From Myxococcaceae bacterium (lineage in GTDB: Bacteria > Myxococcota_A > UBA9160), in NCBI GenBank assembly GCA_905339255.1, contig CAJPFO010000280.1:1-56032 (forward strand): a DNA stretch of 56,032 nucleotides. The letters run 5' to 3'. Each line of letters begins with the position of its first letter. Within the stretch, counting starts at the first letter, position 1. The notes under the pieces were generated by a model. That model made no database searches, was not told where the DNA came from, and was given only the letters and a program-made list of their open reading frames with translations. Below are positions 1-8,698 of the stretch, piece after piece. Made by a program: the position numbers and the translations under genes.

Positions 1-971
1 CCGACAGCTTCGACCGCAGCATGGAAGAGATTCTCGAGAAGTGTCGCGACGCCGTCTCGCGTGGTGCGACCGAGGTCTGCATCCAGGGAGGGATCCACCC
101 CGCGAAGGATCATCGTCACTACCAGGAGATCCTGCTCACGATCAAGCGCGAGTTCCCGGATCTGCACATCCACGCCTACTCGCCCGAGGAGATCGACTGG
201 GGGCATCGCAAGAGCGGGATGACGCTCGCCGACTATCTCGTCTGGCTCCGCGACGCCGGGCTCGGGACGATTCCGGGTACCGCCGCCGAGATTCTCGATG
301 ACGAAGTGCGGAAGGTGCTCTCCCCGAACAAGATCCGTCGCGATCGCTGGATCGAGATCATCACCACCGCGCATCGCGTCGGCTTCAGGACGACGGCGAC
401 GCTCATGTACGGGCATCTCGAAGAGCCGCGGCACGTGGCGGAGCACCTCCTGCTGCTGCGGGAGATCCAGAAGCAGACGGGCGGCTTCACCGAGTTCGTC
501 CCGCTCGGCTTCATCCATGAGCTCAATCGCCTCTACCAGAAGATGGATGCCCGCCCCGGATCGACGATGGCCGAGGACCTCCGGCTCGTCGCGGTGGCGA
601 GGCTCGCGCTCCGGCCGTGGATCACGAGCGTCCAGGTCTCGTGGGTGAAGATGGGGCCGAAGCTCGCGCAGATGGGATTGCTCGGCGGCGCCAACGATTT
701 CGGTGGGACGCTCATGGAGGAGTCGATCTCGCGGGAGTCGGGCTCATCGCACGGCGAGAATCTCCCCGCGGAGGAGATCCGCCGGCTCGTTCGCGAAGTT
801 GGCCGCATTCCGGTCGAGCGCGACACGTCCTACCGGATCCTGCGCCGCTTCGACGACCCGTCGCTCGATCCGCAATCGCTCGAGCCCGCCACGCATCGCG
901 ACCTCCACGGACCCGAGCGCTGGAGAGGCGAGCGCGCGCCTCACGAGCCGCCGCGAGTCGGCGCCCGCTAG
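1..971 (+). CDS. cofH: FO synthase subunit 2 (CofH), 5'-truncated by the window edge
   Basis: Radical SAM subunit that joins 5-amino-6-ribitylaminouracil to tyrosine on the way to 7,8-didemethyl-8-hydroxy-5-deazariboflavin, the chromophore of cofactor F420. The frame is open to the left edge (codons from position 3 read DSFDRS before the internal Met at 21), so the CxxxCxxC cluster motif lies outside the window. Visible family signatures are CIQGGIHP, IPGTAAEILDDEVR, ATLMYGH, FVPLGF, QVSWVKMG and GGTLMEESISRESGSSHG. The GTAAEILDDEVR and QVSW stretches separate CofH from the related menaquinone enzymes MqnC and MqnE. Implies that the organism makes F420, or at least FO. The last 25 or so residues are Arg/Pro-rich and unconserved. 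Confidence 0.93.
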   Translation, partial: DSFDRSMEEILEKCRDAVSRGATEVCIQGGIHPAKDHRHYQEILLTIKREFPDLHIHAYSPEEIDWGHRKSGMTLADYLVWLRDAGLGTIPGTAAEILDDEVRKVLSPNKIRRDRWIEIITTAHRVGFRTTATLMYGHLEEPRHVAEHLLLLREIQKQTGGFTEFVPLGFIHELNRLYQKMDARPGSTMAEDLRLVAVARLALRPWITSVQVSWVKMGPKLAQMGLLGGANDFGGTLMEESISRESGSSHGENLPAEEIRRLVREVGRIPVERDTSYRILRRFDDPSLDPQSLEPATHRDLHGPERWRGERAPHEPPRVGAR

Positions 972-999
972 GCGACCGACCCAACACGGGTCCGTCGCC
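971..999 (+). terminator. Hairpin directly after cofH stop
   Basis: GGCGACCGACCC (971-982), loop AACAC, GGGTCCGTCGCC (988-999): a 12-bp stem with one mismatch, starting on the last base of the cofH stop codon. No T-run follows, so it may be a weak intrinsic terminator or an mRNA 3'-end stabiliser. Confidence 0.4.
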
Positions 1000-1111
1000 C
1001 AGGAGGTCGCCGCGGGGCCCTACCTCCTCAAGCGTCGTCCCCGGCGGGTCGATCTCCTCCCGGGCATGAGGCCGATCGGGCCTCTGCCTCGGGGGGTTCG
1101 CGGAGGAGTTC

Positions 1112-3037
1112 GTGGCGAAGACCGGGGACGCGCTCGGGCAAAGACCCGTGTCCGCTCCCGCTGCAGCCGCCGGGGGTGCGCCGGTCGAGGCCGATGCAGC
1201 CGCGCGAGCTGCGACGGCACTCGCCCGCCTGTTCCTCGTGGCTCCGCTCTACCCGGCCGATCACGAGCGGAGCCGCTCCGCTGCGGACGCCTGCCTCGAT
1301 GCGCTTCGAGATCGAGGATCGATCGCGGCCGTCCAGCTCGAGGTGGTGCGAGCGGGCTTCCGGGTCGGCGGCGCTCCCGTCGCGCTCGACGCTTCGCCAC
1401 TCGAGCGCCTCCACCGCGATCTCTCGGCGCTCGGGATCGCCCGTCTCGAGATCGACGCCGCTGCGACGCCGGAGGATCTGCATCGCGTGGCCACCGCGCT
1501 TCTCGAGGCGCGCCGCCGCGTCGGTTCGACGCACGCCTTCCGTCAGCTCGAGCTCGACGGACTCCCCGGGTCGATCCGCGTCGCACAGCGGGAGTTCGGC
1601 CGGCGCACTTCGGATGCGACGAGTGCCGCGAGCGTGCGCGCGGCCGTCGAAGGTGTCCTCGAGGCCTGCGAGGGGTCGAGTGAAGAGACCCAGGCGCTCG
1701 TTCGCAGCGCTCTCGAGCGGGTTTTCGGAAGCGTCGTCGAGACGCTCTGCGAAGGGAGGCTCGCTCGCGTCGCCGGTCAGACCTTCGGCCGATCGCTCGA
1801 CGATGTGCTCGCGATCGGCGCCGCGGCGCTGCGAAGTGCGATGGAGGATCTCGTCGCATCGGGCGGCGATTCGACCGATCTCCAAGGGCTCTTCGGGGCG
1901 GCAGAGAAGGCGCTCGCCGTCGCGAACGATCGGGAGTCGGTCGAGGTGATGCTCTCGGTTCTCCGCAAGTCGTCGGACGAGCTTCGCCACGACGCCGAAC
2001 CTCGGATCGACGGTGCTCGCTACGAGCTCTCGGTCGAGGCGCTCGGGGCGGCCCTCGAAGCGTACGGCCCGGACGCACCTGCCTTCGTACCCCCGGGCCC
2101 CGTCGATCGCTGCGAGGAGCTTTCGATCCTGCTCCATCTTCTGCTCGCGTCGGCGCCGGGAGACGATCGCGAGAAGATCGAAGCGAGCCTCGGCGCGTGT
2201 CTCGCTCGCCCGCTCGATGGCGCCGAGACGAGCTTTCTCGGAAACACGGTTCGTGCGCTCGCGGCGCGCGGAGACTCGCGTGTGGTCGACTGCTTGATCC
2301 CACCGCTCGTCCGTGGGCTACGCCAGGAGAGGGCCGCGGGGGACTTCCTCGTCCGGATCTCCGCTGCGGCGTCCCCGGGTGAACTCGACGCGCTCTGGCC
2401 CCATCTCGCGAACGAACTTCTCGTCGCGGAGGCCCGACTCGATCCTCGAGTGCGTGAGGATCTCGAGGGACGCATCGGCGCGGCGGATCAGGGCCCGCGC
2501 GAGGTCCGGATCGAGCGGCTGCTGCGCCTCGATGCCGCCACGTCGCAGCGCTTCGCAGCGGAGGCATTCGATCCGCCGCCGCCCGTGCTGTTTCCGGTCT
2601 TCGAGGCGTTCGTCGCTCGTGCGATCCCAGGCTTCGCGGAGGCGCTCCTCGCGGGCTTCCAGCGTCACCCGCCGAGCCTGCCCGGGGCCGAGGCCGTCCT
2701 CGTCTTCCGGGATGCCGGGGCCTCGTGTCGGTCGTTCCTGATCGCGCTACTTCGCGACGGGAGGGTCGAACGTGCGTCGGAGCCTCTCGAGGGGGTCGCG
2801 AGGAGGATCCTCGCGACCGAGCTTGCCGGGCTTCGTGGCCGCGATGCAGCGGCGGACTGGGCGCCGCGAGCGATCGTGGCGCTCGGAAGGATTGCGACGC
2901 CCACGGAGCGGAGCCTTCTTCGCGAGATCCGACGAGGCTTCCGGATCTGGCCGCCGAGGCGCTGGCCGCGGCCCTGTCGCGAGGCCGCCCGATCCGCTCT
3001 GGCCCCGGATCGACGCGAACACGGGAGCCTCGAATGA
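1112..3037 (+). CDS. Hypothetical alpha-helical (HEAT-like) protein upstream of an HD-GYP protein
   Basis: A 641-residue protein that I do not recognise. It is Ala/Leu/Arg/Glu-rich and predicted almost wholly helical, without a signal peptide or membrane segment. The region near residues 260-600 has repeated helix pairs reminiscent of HEAT repeats. GTG start at 1112 is preceded by GGAGG (1102-1106) with 5-nt spacing. Its TGA overlaps the ATG of the next gene (ATGA at 3034-3037), so the two are probably translationally coupled and may act together. The last 33 or so residues become Arg/Pro/Trp-rich, while another frame continues a helical Ala/Leu pattern from 2941; a frameshift near 2935-2941 is possible (see findings). 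Confidence 0.75.
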   Translation: MAKTGDALGQRPVSAPAAAAGGAPVEADAAARAATALARLFLVAPLYPADHERSRSAADACLDALRDRGSIAAVQLEVVRAGFRVGGAPVALDASPLERLHRDLSALGIARLEIDAAATPEDLHRVATALLEARRRVGSTHAFRQLELDGLPGSIRVAQREFGRRTSDATSAASVRAAVEGVLEACEGSSEETQALVRSALERVFGSVVETLCEGRLARVAGQTFGRSLDDVLAIGAAALRSAMEDLVASGGDSTDLQGLFGAAEKALAVANDRESVEVMLSVLRKSSDELRHDAEPRIDGARYELSVEALGAALEAYGPDAPAFVPPGPVDRCEELSILLHLLLASAPGDDREKIEASLGACLARPLDGAETSFLGNTVRALAARGDSRVVDCLIPPLVRGLRQERAAGDFLVRISAAASPGELDALWPHLANELLVAEARLDPRVREDLEGRIGAADQGPREVRIERLLRLDAATSQRFAAEAFDPPPPVLFPVFEAFVARAIPGFAEALLAGFQRHPPSLPGAEAVLVFRDAGASCRSFLIALLRDGRVERASEPLEGVARRILATELAGLRGRDAAADWAPRAIVALGRIATPTERSLLREIRRGFRIWPPRRWPRPCREAARSALAPDRREHGSLE

Positions 3038-4410
3038 CCGACACGACCCGAGCCGAGGACCTCGTCGCGCGCCTTTGCGGTGGGATCCGACACCGGCGCA
3101 TGTACTTCTCCTCGCATCCCGAGGTGCAGGCCTCGGCACGTGTGATCGCTCTCGGCCTGCGAGCGTTTCTCGACGAGACGGGGCGCGAGTTCTTCTTTCT
3201 CGGTCTCGCCCAGGGCCGGCTCGTCCACGACGGGCGGCTGCTCGTCGGATCGACACTCCTCGGCCGTCGCCTCGTCGAGTTCCTCGAGAGGCTGCGTTGC
3301 GGAGGCCTCTTGTTCCGCGCGGGGATCGAAGACTCGGACGTGCTCGCGCTCTTCGACGTCGCCGCAGGCCTCGGGGCACCGACGGCCGGCCTCGAGGAAT
3401 CCCGCGCGCTCCTCCGCGCGGCGGGCGTACGCCGGATCGAACTCTCGCCTCCGTACGAGGATGCGGGTTGGCTCGGGCAGTTTCTCTACGACCGCGAGGA
3501 GAGCGGCGGGCGGCTCGAGAAGCCCGAGGCGGACGACCTGGTCCCGGTCTATCAGTCGCTCTTCGACACCGTCGACGTCGCGCACTCGAGGGCAGCGGCG
3601 GGCCGATCGCTCGACGTCGACCACGCGAGGAGCGTGGTCGAGGGACTCCTCGCCGCAGCGCGTGGGGGCTTCACCGACATCCTGCGTCTGGTCCGCTATC
3701 CGGACTACGACACCTACACCGTCGGTCATTCCGTACGCGTGGCGCTCCTTGCGGTGCTCGTCGGAAATCGGCTCGGTTGCGAGTCCTCGTTCCTCACCGA
3801 ACTCGGTGCCGCGGGTCTCATGCACGACGTCGGAAAGGCGAAGATTCCAGAAGAGATCCTCTACAAGCAGGGGCCGCTCACTCCCGACGAGCGCCGGATC
3901 GTCTCGCAGCATCCGTGCCTCGGCGCGCAGATCCTGCTCGAGCATCGAAACGCCGGGCCTCTCGCGGTGGCCTCCGCGTTCGGGCATCACCTGCGCCACG
4001 ATCGTCGGGGCTACCCGCAGACCGAAGCCTGGGCGGCGACGAGCCGCGTTACGGCGCTCGTCCAGGTCTGCGACGTCTTCGAGGCCATCACTGCCGTGCG
4101 GCCGTACAAGGGCGCACAGCCGCCGCGGCGCGCTTACGAGCTCATGGTCGCGGACGCCGGTGCGTACGATCCCGGAGCGCTTCGCGCCTTCGTTTCCGCG
4201 ATGGGTCTCTACCCGCCGGGAAGCCGCGTCGCACTCGCGACGGGAGAGCGTGCCGTCGTGCTCGCGGCGGGAAGAGCGATCGATCGTCCCACCCTTCGCT
4301 TGAGCCATGCGGCGGGTGGCGAGGAGATTCCCGAAGTGGATCGCCCCACGATCGACCTCGGTGCTCCCGAATCCGCGACGCTCTCGATCGCGAGCCTCCT
4401 CGTCGACTAG
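3034..4410 (+). CDS. HD-GYP-type phosphohydrolase (putative c-di-GMP phosphodiesterase)
   Basis: 458 residues. The first 200 or so form an unrecognised helical region. The C-terminal half carries the HD-GYP signature: H264-D265 in MHDVGK, H293 in QHPCLGA, H318-H319, GYP at 326-328 and D347 in QVCDVFEAI. These are the metal ligands and the GYP loop expected for cyclic-di-GMP hydrolysis. No membrane segment or receiver domain is seen, so it is probably cytosolic with an unknown N-terminal input module. Start ATG 3034 has GGGAG upstream and overlaps the preceding stop. The same frame is open upstream of this ATG without a stop, which makes an original fusion with the upstream protein conceivable. 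Activity on c-di-GMP is inferred from family motifs only. Confidence 0.85.
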   Translation: MTDTTRAEDLVARLCGGIRHRRMYFSSHPEVQASARVIALGLRAFLDETGREFFFLGLAQGRLVHDGRLLVGSTLLGRRLVEFLERLRCGGLLFRAGIEDSDVLALFDVAAGLGAPTAGLEESRALLRAAGVRRIELSPPYEDAGWLGQFLYDREESGGRLEKPEADDLVPVYQSLFDTVDVAHSRAAAGRSLDVDHARSVVEGLLAAARGGFTDILRLVRYPDYDTYTVGHSVRVALLAVLVGNRLGCESSFLTELGAAGLMHDVGKAKIPEEILYKQGPLTPDERRIVSQHPCLGAQILLEHRNAGPLAVASAFGHHLRHDRRGYPQTEAWAATSRVTALVQVCDVFEAITAVRPYKGAQPPRRAYELMVADAGAYDPGALRAFVSAMGLYPPGSRVALATGERAVVLAAGRAIDRPTLRLSHAAGGEEIPEVDRPTIDLGAPESATLSIASLLVD

Positions 4411-4592
4411 CCCGAGCGGATCGAGCTCGCTCGGGGTCTCGCCCTCGCCGGCGCGTCCGGACTCCCCGAGTGGTCGCGTTGCATCGAGGCCTCCTCCGCA
4501 AAGCGGGCAATCGAGGCCGGCTGCCGCTCTCTCCTCGACACGGGGGCCCGAGGCGTGCGACGCTCCCGACGGGTCGTGGCGGGGAGGAGCGT

Positions 4593-5204
4593 TTGACGAC
4601 GGTCGAGTTCTTCTTCGAGTTCGCGAGTACGTACTCGTACCCGGCCGCGGCCCGGATCGGCGAGCATGCCGCACTCCACGGGATCTCGATCGCATGGAGG
4701 CCCTTCTTGCTGGGGCCGATCTTCAAGGCACGGGGCTGGAACGACTCGCCCTTCAACCTCCATCCGGCGAAGGGCCATTACATGTGGCGAGACCTCGAGC
4801 GCGTATGCGCCGCGCTCGAGCTTCCCTTCCGGAGACCCTCGGTGTTTCCGCGCAACGGGCTCCTCGCCGCGCGTCTGGTCTGCCTGGTGCAGGACGAGCC
4901 GTGGGTTTCCGATCTGGTGCGAGCGATCTATGCGGAAAATTTCGCCGCAGACCACGACATCTCGGATCGCATCGTTCTCGGAGAGATCCTCGAGACGCTC
5001 GATCGACCGCGCGAGCTTCTCGATGCCGCGCAATCCCCCGCGGCGAAGGACCGGCTCCGCTCGCAGACCGAGCGCGCGGCGGCGCTCGGAATCTTCGGTG
5101 CGCCGAGCTTCGTAGTCGGCAGCGAGCTCTTCTGGGGGAACGACCGGCTCGAGGATGCCCTCGCATGGGCGTGGCGCGAGAATCGAGAAGCCTCGGCAGG
5201 CTGA
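4593..5204 (+). CDS. DsbA-family 2-hydroxychromene-2-carboxylate isomerase-like protein
   Basis: 203 residues with a TTG start behind GGGGAGGAG at 4581-4589. The N-terminus [15 protein letters not shown] has the thioredoxin-fold strand followed by a Ser at residue 12 in place of the DsbA CxxC. This is the arrangement of glutathione-dependent 2-hydroxychromene-2-carboxylate isomerases (kappa-class GST relatives). The C-terminal [21 protein letters not shown] is the family's cis-Pro/substrate loop. Known members isomerise an intermediate of naphthalene degradation, but many are found outside such pathways, and no ring-cleavage genes lie nearby. The native substrate is therefore unknown. It lies 182 bp after the HD-GYP gene. 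Confidence 0.85.
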   Translation: MTTVEFFFEFASTYSYPAAARIGEHAALHGISIAWRPFLLGPIFKARGWNDSPFNLHPAKGHYMWRDLERVCAALELPFRRPSVFPRNGLLAARLVCLVQDEPWVSDLVRAIYAENFAADHDISDRIVLGEILETLDRPRELLDAAQSPAAKDRLRSQTERAAALGIFGAPSFVVGSELFWGNDRLEDALAWAWRENREASAG

Positions 5205-5207
5205 GCG

Positions 5208-5475
5208 GCAGCGTGCGAGACCGGTTCGCGGTCGACGTCGCAGGCGCGGTCGTCGAGGCGACTTTCCGTACGTCCCCGGCTCTCTCTCGTTTCGCGAGCT
5301 GCCGGCTCTCCTCGAGGCGTTCTCGCGTCTTCGGGAGCTTCCGGACCTCATCGTGGCCGACGCCCACGGCCGAGCGCATCCACGGCGCTTCGGCCTCGCC
5401 CGTCACCTCGGCATCGATCTCGACCGGCCGACGCTCGGCTGCCCGAGTCCGTTCGCGCGACGCATGCCGAAGTGA
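5208..5475 (+). pseudogene. nfi: Endonuclease V remnant (truncated and frameshifted)
   Basis: From 5263 a frame reads [20 protein letters not shown], then [31 protein letters not shown] and a stop at 5475. This is the central block of endonuclease V (compare PYIPGFLSFRE and VDGHGISHPRR in E. coli Nfi), the enzyme that nicks DNA beside deoxyinosine. The Glu of SFRE and the Asp of ADAHG, both catalytic in the family, survive. The first 80 or so residues with the other catalytic Asp are missing or in another frame (a short [12 protein letters not shown] stretch is in frame 2 just upstream). The C-terminal 100 or so residues are absent, because the match ends where the IGVAK motif should be. No proper start codon or ribosome site is present. 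I call it a decayed gene. Confidence 0.75.
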
Positions 5476-5523
5476 ACCGGCTTTTCCGGGCGAGTCTCGC
5501 GGCGAGCCAGGCGAAGTGCGGCC

Positions 5524-5550
5524 CGGATCGCGATCCGGCGTCGCGATCCG
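5524..5550. terminator. Hairpin between convergent transcripts
   Basis: CGGATCGCGA (5524-5533), 7-nt loop, TCGCGATCCG (5541-5550): a perfect 10-bp stem between the endonuclease V remnant and the doxX stop. There is no T-run on either strand. Its place between converging genes suggests termination or transcript-end protection. Confidence 0.35.
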
Positions 5551-5560
5551 AGGCCGCTCC

Positions 5561-5941
5561 CTACGCGCCGTCGCCGTCGACGCTGAACTTGCCCGCGCCG
5601 TGCGCGGCGATCAGCAAGAAGATCCAGCAGTAGAGGATCGAGAGCTCGCCTCCGTTCTCGATCGGGAAGAACCCCTCGCCGAAATGCGCCATGAAATACG
5701 CGGCTGCCATCAGTCCGCTGCAGAGAAACGCCGCGATCCGCGTCATGAACCCGGCGGCGACCATCGCGCCCCCCACGAGCTCGATCAGGCCGGCGACCCA
5801 CTTGACGAAGATCGGGGCCTCGGGCGGCATTCCGCCGAAGAGCCCGAAGACTTTCTGGAGGCCGTGTTGCATGAAGAGCAGACCGATCAGGATCCGCATC
5901 ACACCGAAGATCGTTCCCTCGTAGGGCGCCAGGAACTTCAT
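5561..5941 (-). CDS. DoxX family membrane protein
   Basis: 126 residues with four predicted membrane segments (about 10-28, 45-65, 70-88 and 100-117). The opening FGVMRILIGLLFMQHGLQKV and the later ELVGGAMVAAGFMTR match the DoxX/YphA family. Proteins of this family are small inner-membrane proteins, often linked to thiol or oxidative stress, with no settled activity. A strong site, GGAAGGAGGAAGCG, precedes the ATG. The ATG overlaps the stop of the upstream aminopeptidase gene (ATGA, 5938-5941), so the two are probably co-translated. Confidence 0.87.
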   Translation of the reverse strand: MKFLAPYEGTIFGVMRILIGLLFMQHGLQKVFGLFGGMPPEAPIFVKWVAGLIELVGGAMVAAGFMTRIAAFLCSGLMAAAYFMAHFGEGFFPIENGGELSILYCWIFLLIAAHGAGKFSVDGDGA

Positions 5942-8562
5942 CGCTTCCTCCTTCCTCGAACGGGCAGCGGATGTGCTGCACCGCCGGGTTCGAGCCGCTC
6001 CAAGAAGCGCGCGAGCCCGGGGGCTGCGCGGCGCCGCAGGGCGGCGTTGAGATCGAATCGCTCGAGCGCCTGCGCGAGCGCTCGCTTCGCAGTCGGAAGC
6101 GGATTCGCGCGGAAGAACGCGGCGACGTCGCGCCGATGCTCCAGGGTCTGGAGGCTCGGCGTCGCTTCGACGAGACGCGTCGCGAGCATCGGCGGAAGCC
6201 TCTTGCGGAGCGCACCCCAACGGCGCTTCACGAAGCTCCAGGTCCGGTCTCGAGCGTCCCGGTTCGCGAGCGCCCGGCCGAGAAGGATCACGACGTCCTG
6301 GGTCTGGACCGCATCGGTGAGCGAGAGCGCGAGCATGCGATCGACGAGCGATCGGCTTCGGAACTCGGCGAGGGCGAGGAGGAAGCGGCGGCGCTCCTGC
6401 GGTGTCGTCGCCCGGCCCGCCGCGGAGAGCAACGCGTCGAAGCGGACTTCGTCACCGACCCGCGCAGCGAGCGTCGTAACGGCGTCGGCGAGGTTCGGCT
6501 CGAGCGTGCTGCGGTCGGCGAGCCAGCGCGCGAAGCGTCGGTCCGCCTCGGCGACGACGGGCTCGTACTCGGCCACCTCGCCGAGGATCGATACGATCAT
6601 CGCGCGTCGCAGCCGCGTCGAGTCGGCCTCCTCTCGCGCGGCGTCGAAGCCGAGGGTTTCGAGCTGCTCGCGGAAGCGATCGACGAGCCACTCCCGGTAG
6701 CGGACCAGCACCGCGGGGCCGGCCGCAGGAGCGATCTGTTCGGCGATGAAGGCGAGCGGCGCTCGCAACGTCGCGAGGACATCGGGGTCGGTCTCGCCGC
6801 CGAGCGCGCTCGCGATCGCGAGCAGGCTCTCGATCGGCGCTTCGGCCGCCCGAACGTGCGCCCATTGGTGCGCAACGAGCCCCATGCGCTCGATCGGAAG
6901 CAGGCGATCGAGAGAGCGGATCAGTCGGCGGAGCTCGGTGCCGTCGTGCAGCGGGCGGAAGAACCCGCCCTCGTCCGCGTTTCCGTACAAGAAGGAGACG
7001 CCCGGCGGGAGCGGAAGCGTTTGCCGAGCCTTCGTGAGGAGGAGCCTCTGCGTCTGCTTCTCTCCGATCCGGCCGACCCACGGGATCGGCCAGCGCTCCG
7101 CACGCATCCGCACGCGACCCGGTCGCGCCAGGAATCGACGCTGGCGGAGCTCGAGTTCCTCGCGGTCGCGTCGCTCCACACGACGCAGCTCGACGCAGGG
7201 AAACCCCGGACGCTCGATCCAGGCGCGAACGATCGGCTCTACGTCCTCGCCGCTCGCCTTCGAGAGCGCCCGCCAGAGATCGGCGGCGACGGTGTTCTTC
7301 TCGCGGTGTTCGCGGATGTAGGCGCGGACTCCTGCGCGGAACTTCTTCGCGCCGAGGTATCTCTCGAGCATCCTCACCACCGAGGCACCCTTCTCGTAGG
7401 TAATGAGATCGAAGTTCGCTGTCGCCTCGGCAGGCGTCCGGACCGTGGCGTAGATCGGATGGGTGTTCGCGAGCGCATCGAGCGAGAGCGCCGCCGCGCG
7501 CCCCTGCTCGAACTCGTGCCACATCTTCCACTCGGGCTTCCAGTCGTCGACGATCTGGAATGCCATCCAGGTGGCGAAGGCCTCGTTCAGCCAGAGGTCG
7601 TCCCACCATGCCATCGTCACGAGATCGCCGTACCACATGTGGGCGAGCTCGTGGCAGAGGACCTCGGCGACACGCTTCTTCTCGGTGAGCGTCACGGTCG
7701 CGGGATCGACGAGCAGGAGCGTCTCCCGGAAGAAGACGGCGCCGGCGTTCTCCATCGCGCCCGCTTCGAAGTCGGGAGCGGCGAGGAGGTCGAGCTTCGC
7801 ATAGGGGTAGGGGAGATCGAAGTACTTCTCGAGACGAGAGAGCGTCTCGCGTGCGGCCTCGAGCGCAAAGGCCGCGAGACTCCGCTTGCCCGGGACGCTC
7901 CAGACGCGGATCTCGGTCGGGCCGCAGCGGGTCGGCTCGGACGACTCGAGGGGGCCTACGGCGAGCGCGACGAGATACGAGGAGAGTGGCGGCGTGGGCA
8001 GGAAGTCGACCCGCTTTCGGCCGTGCGGTCGGGGGGTCTCGGAAGCGACCGGCGAGTTCGAAAGCACGGCGTTCTCGCTCGCCGTCGTGACCGAGATGCG
8101 GAAGCGTGCCTTGAACGAGGGCTCGTCGAAGCACGGGAAGAACCGCCTCGCATCGGCCGCCTCGAGTTGCGTGAGCGCGTAGCGGCGATCTCCGGAGGCG
8201 GCGCGGTAGAGCCCGCGAAGGTCGTCGCGGAGCTTCGCATGGAACACGAGCCGCAGCGTGATCTCGCCCACCGGGAGCGTCTCGCGGAAGCGGATCCGCA
8301 GGGTCTCGTCCGCCGCGCGAAAGCTGCAAATCCCTTCGAGGAGGCGGTCCGCCGCGAGCACGCTCGCGGAGACGATCTCGATCGCGTCGGCGTGGAGCTC
8401 GACCTGTCTGCACGCCTTCGAGAGCCGACAGCGGATCTCGACCTCGCCTTCGTAGGCGTCTCCCCTCGCAGGGTCGACGTCGACGTGCAGCCGGTACTCG
8501 ATGGGGACGAACTCGGTCGAGAGTCGATGCCCCGAAGCCCGCCTCGCCCCGACTCGTGCCAC
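5938..8562 (-). CDS. M1 family zinc aminopeptidase (puromycin-sensitive/ERAP type)
   Basis: 874 residues. Removes N-terminal amino acids from peptides, probably in the cytosol since no signal peptide is visible. The M1 N-terminal beta domain (about 15-215) is followed by the exopeptidase motif GAMEN at 268-272 and the zinc site HELAH at 304-308, with the third ligand E327 in WLNEAF. A C-terminal helical domain (about 540-860) of the ERAP1-C type places it closer to eukaryote-like puromycin-sensitive aminopeptidases and tricorn-interacting factors than to E. coli PepN. GTG start at 8562, with no obvious ribosome site. It is followed by doxX with a 4-nt overlap. Full length for the family. Confidence 0.94.
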   Translation of the reverse strand: MARVGARRASGHRLSTEFVPIEYRLHVDVDPARGDAYEGEVEIRCRLSKACRQVELHADAIEIVSASVLAADRLLEGICSFRAADETLRIRFRETLPVGEITLRLVFHAKLRDDLRGLYRAASGDRRYALTQLEAADARRFFPCFDEPSFKARFRISVTTASENAVLSNSPVASETPRPHGRKRVDFLPTPPLSSYLVALAVGPLESSEPTRCGPTEIRVWSVPGKRSLAAFALEAARETLSRLEKYFDLPYPYAKLDLLAAPDFEAGAMENAGAVFFRETLLLVDPATVTLTEKKRVAEVLCHELAHMWYGDLVTMAWWDDLWLNEAFATWMAFQIVDDWKPEWKMWHEFEQGRAAALSLDALANTHPIYATVRTPAEATANFDLITYEKGASVVRMLERYLGAKKFRAGVRAYIREHREKNTVAADLWRALSKASGEDVEPIVRAWIERPGFPCVELRRVERRDREELELRQRRFLARPGRVRMRAERWPIPWVGRIGEKQTQRLLLTKARQTLPLPPGVSFLYGNADEGGFFRPLHDGTELRRLIRSLDRLLPIERMGLVAHQWAHVRAAEAPIESLLAIASALGGETDPDVLATLRAPLAFIAEQIAPAAGPAVLVRYREWLVDRFREQLETLGFDAAREEADSTRLRRAMIVSILGEVAEYEPVVAEADRRFARWLADRSTLEPNLADAVTTLAARVGDEVRFDALLSAAGRATTPQERRRFLLALAEFRSRSLVDRMLALSLTDAVQTQDVVILLGRALANRDARDRTWSFVKRRWGALRKRLPPMLATRLVEATPSLQTLEHRRDVAAFFRANPLPTAKRALAQALERFDLNAALRRRAAPGLARFLERLEPGGAAHPLPVRGRRKR

Positions 8563-8676
8563 CCGCCCCCCTACGCGCTCGCCGTCGAACGGCGAGCGCG
8601 ATCATAGCCGGACACCCGGCAGTCCAAAGGGTCGGCAGGGGCGCAGCGCCGTCGGTTCGGCCTCGACGATCGGGGC

Positions 8677-8694
8677 GGGGCGCCGAGGCGCCCC
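8677..8694 (-). terminator. GC hairpin after the lipoprotein gene
   Basis: GGGGCGCC-GA-GGCGCCCC is a perfect palindrome 5 nt beyond the stop of the lipoprotein gene at 8699. It has no U-tract, so at best it is a weak intrinsic terminator separating the exported-protein operon from the aminopeptidase gene. Confidence 0.35.
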
Positions 8695-8698
8695 GCGA

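Noticed and set aside
1-971. MqnC or MqnE (futalosine pathway) as identity of the first gene
   Set aside because: GTAAEILDDEVR, QVSWVKMG and GGTLMEESIS are CofH patterns; MqnC has a PGGGAEI-type loop here.
5971-8607. An 878-codon open frame opposite the aminopeptidase
   Set aside because: It mirrors the M1 gene on the other strand, has Arg/Glu/Arg composition and no family match, and the minus-strand gene has all catalytic motifs.
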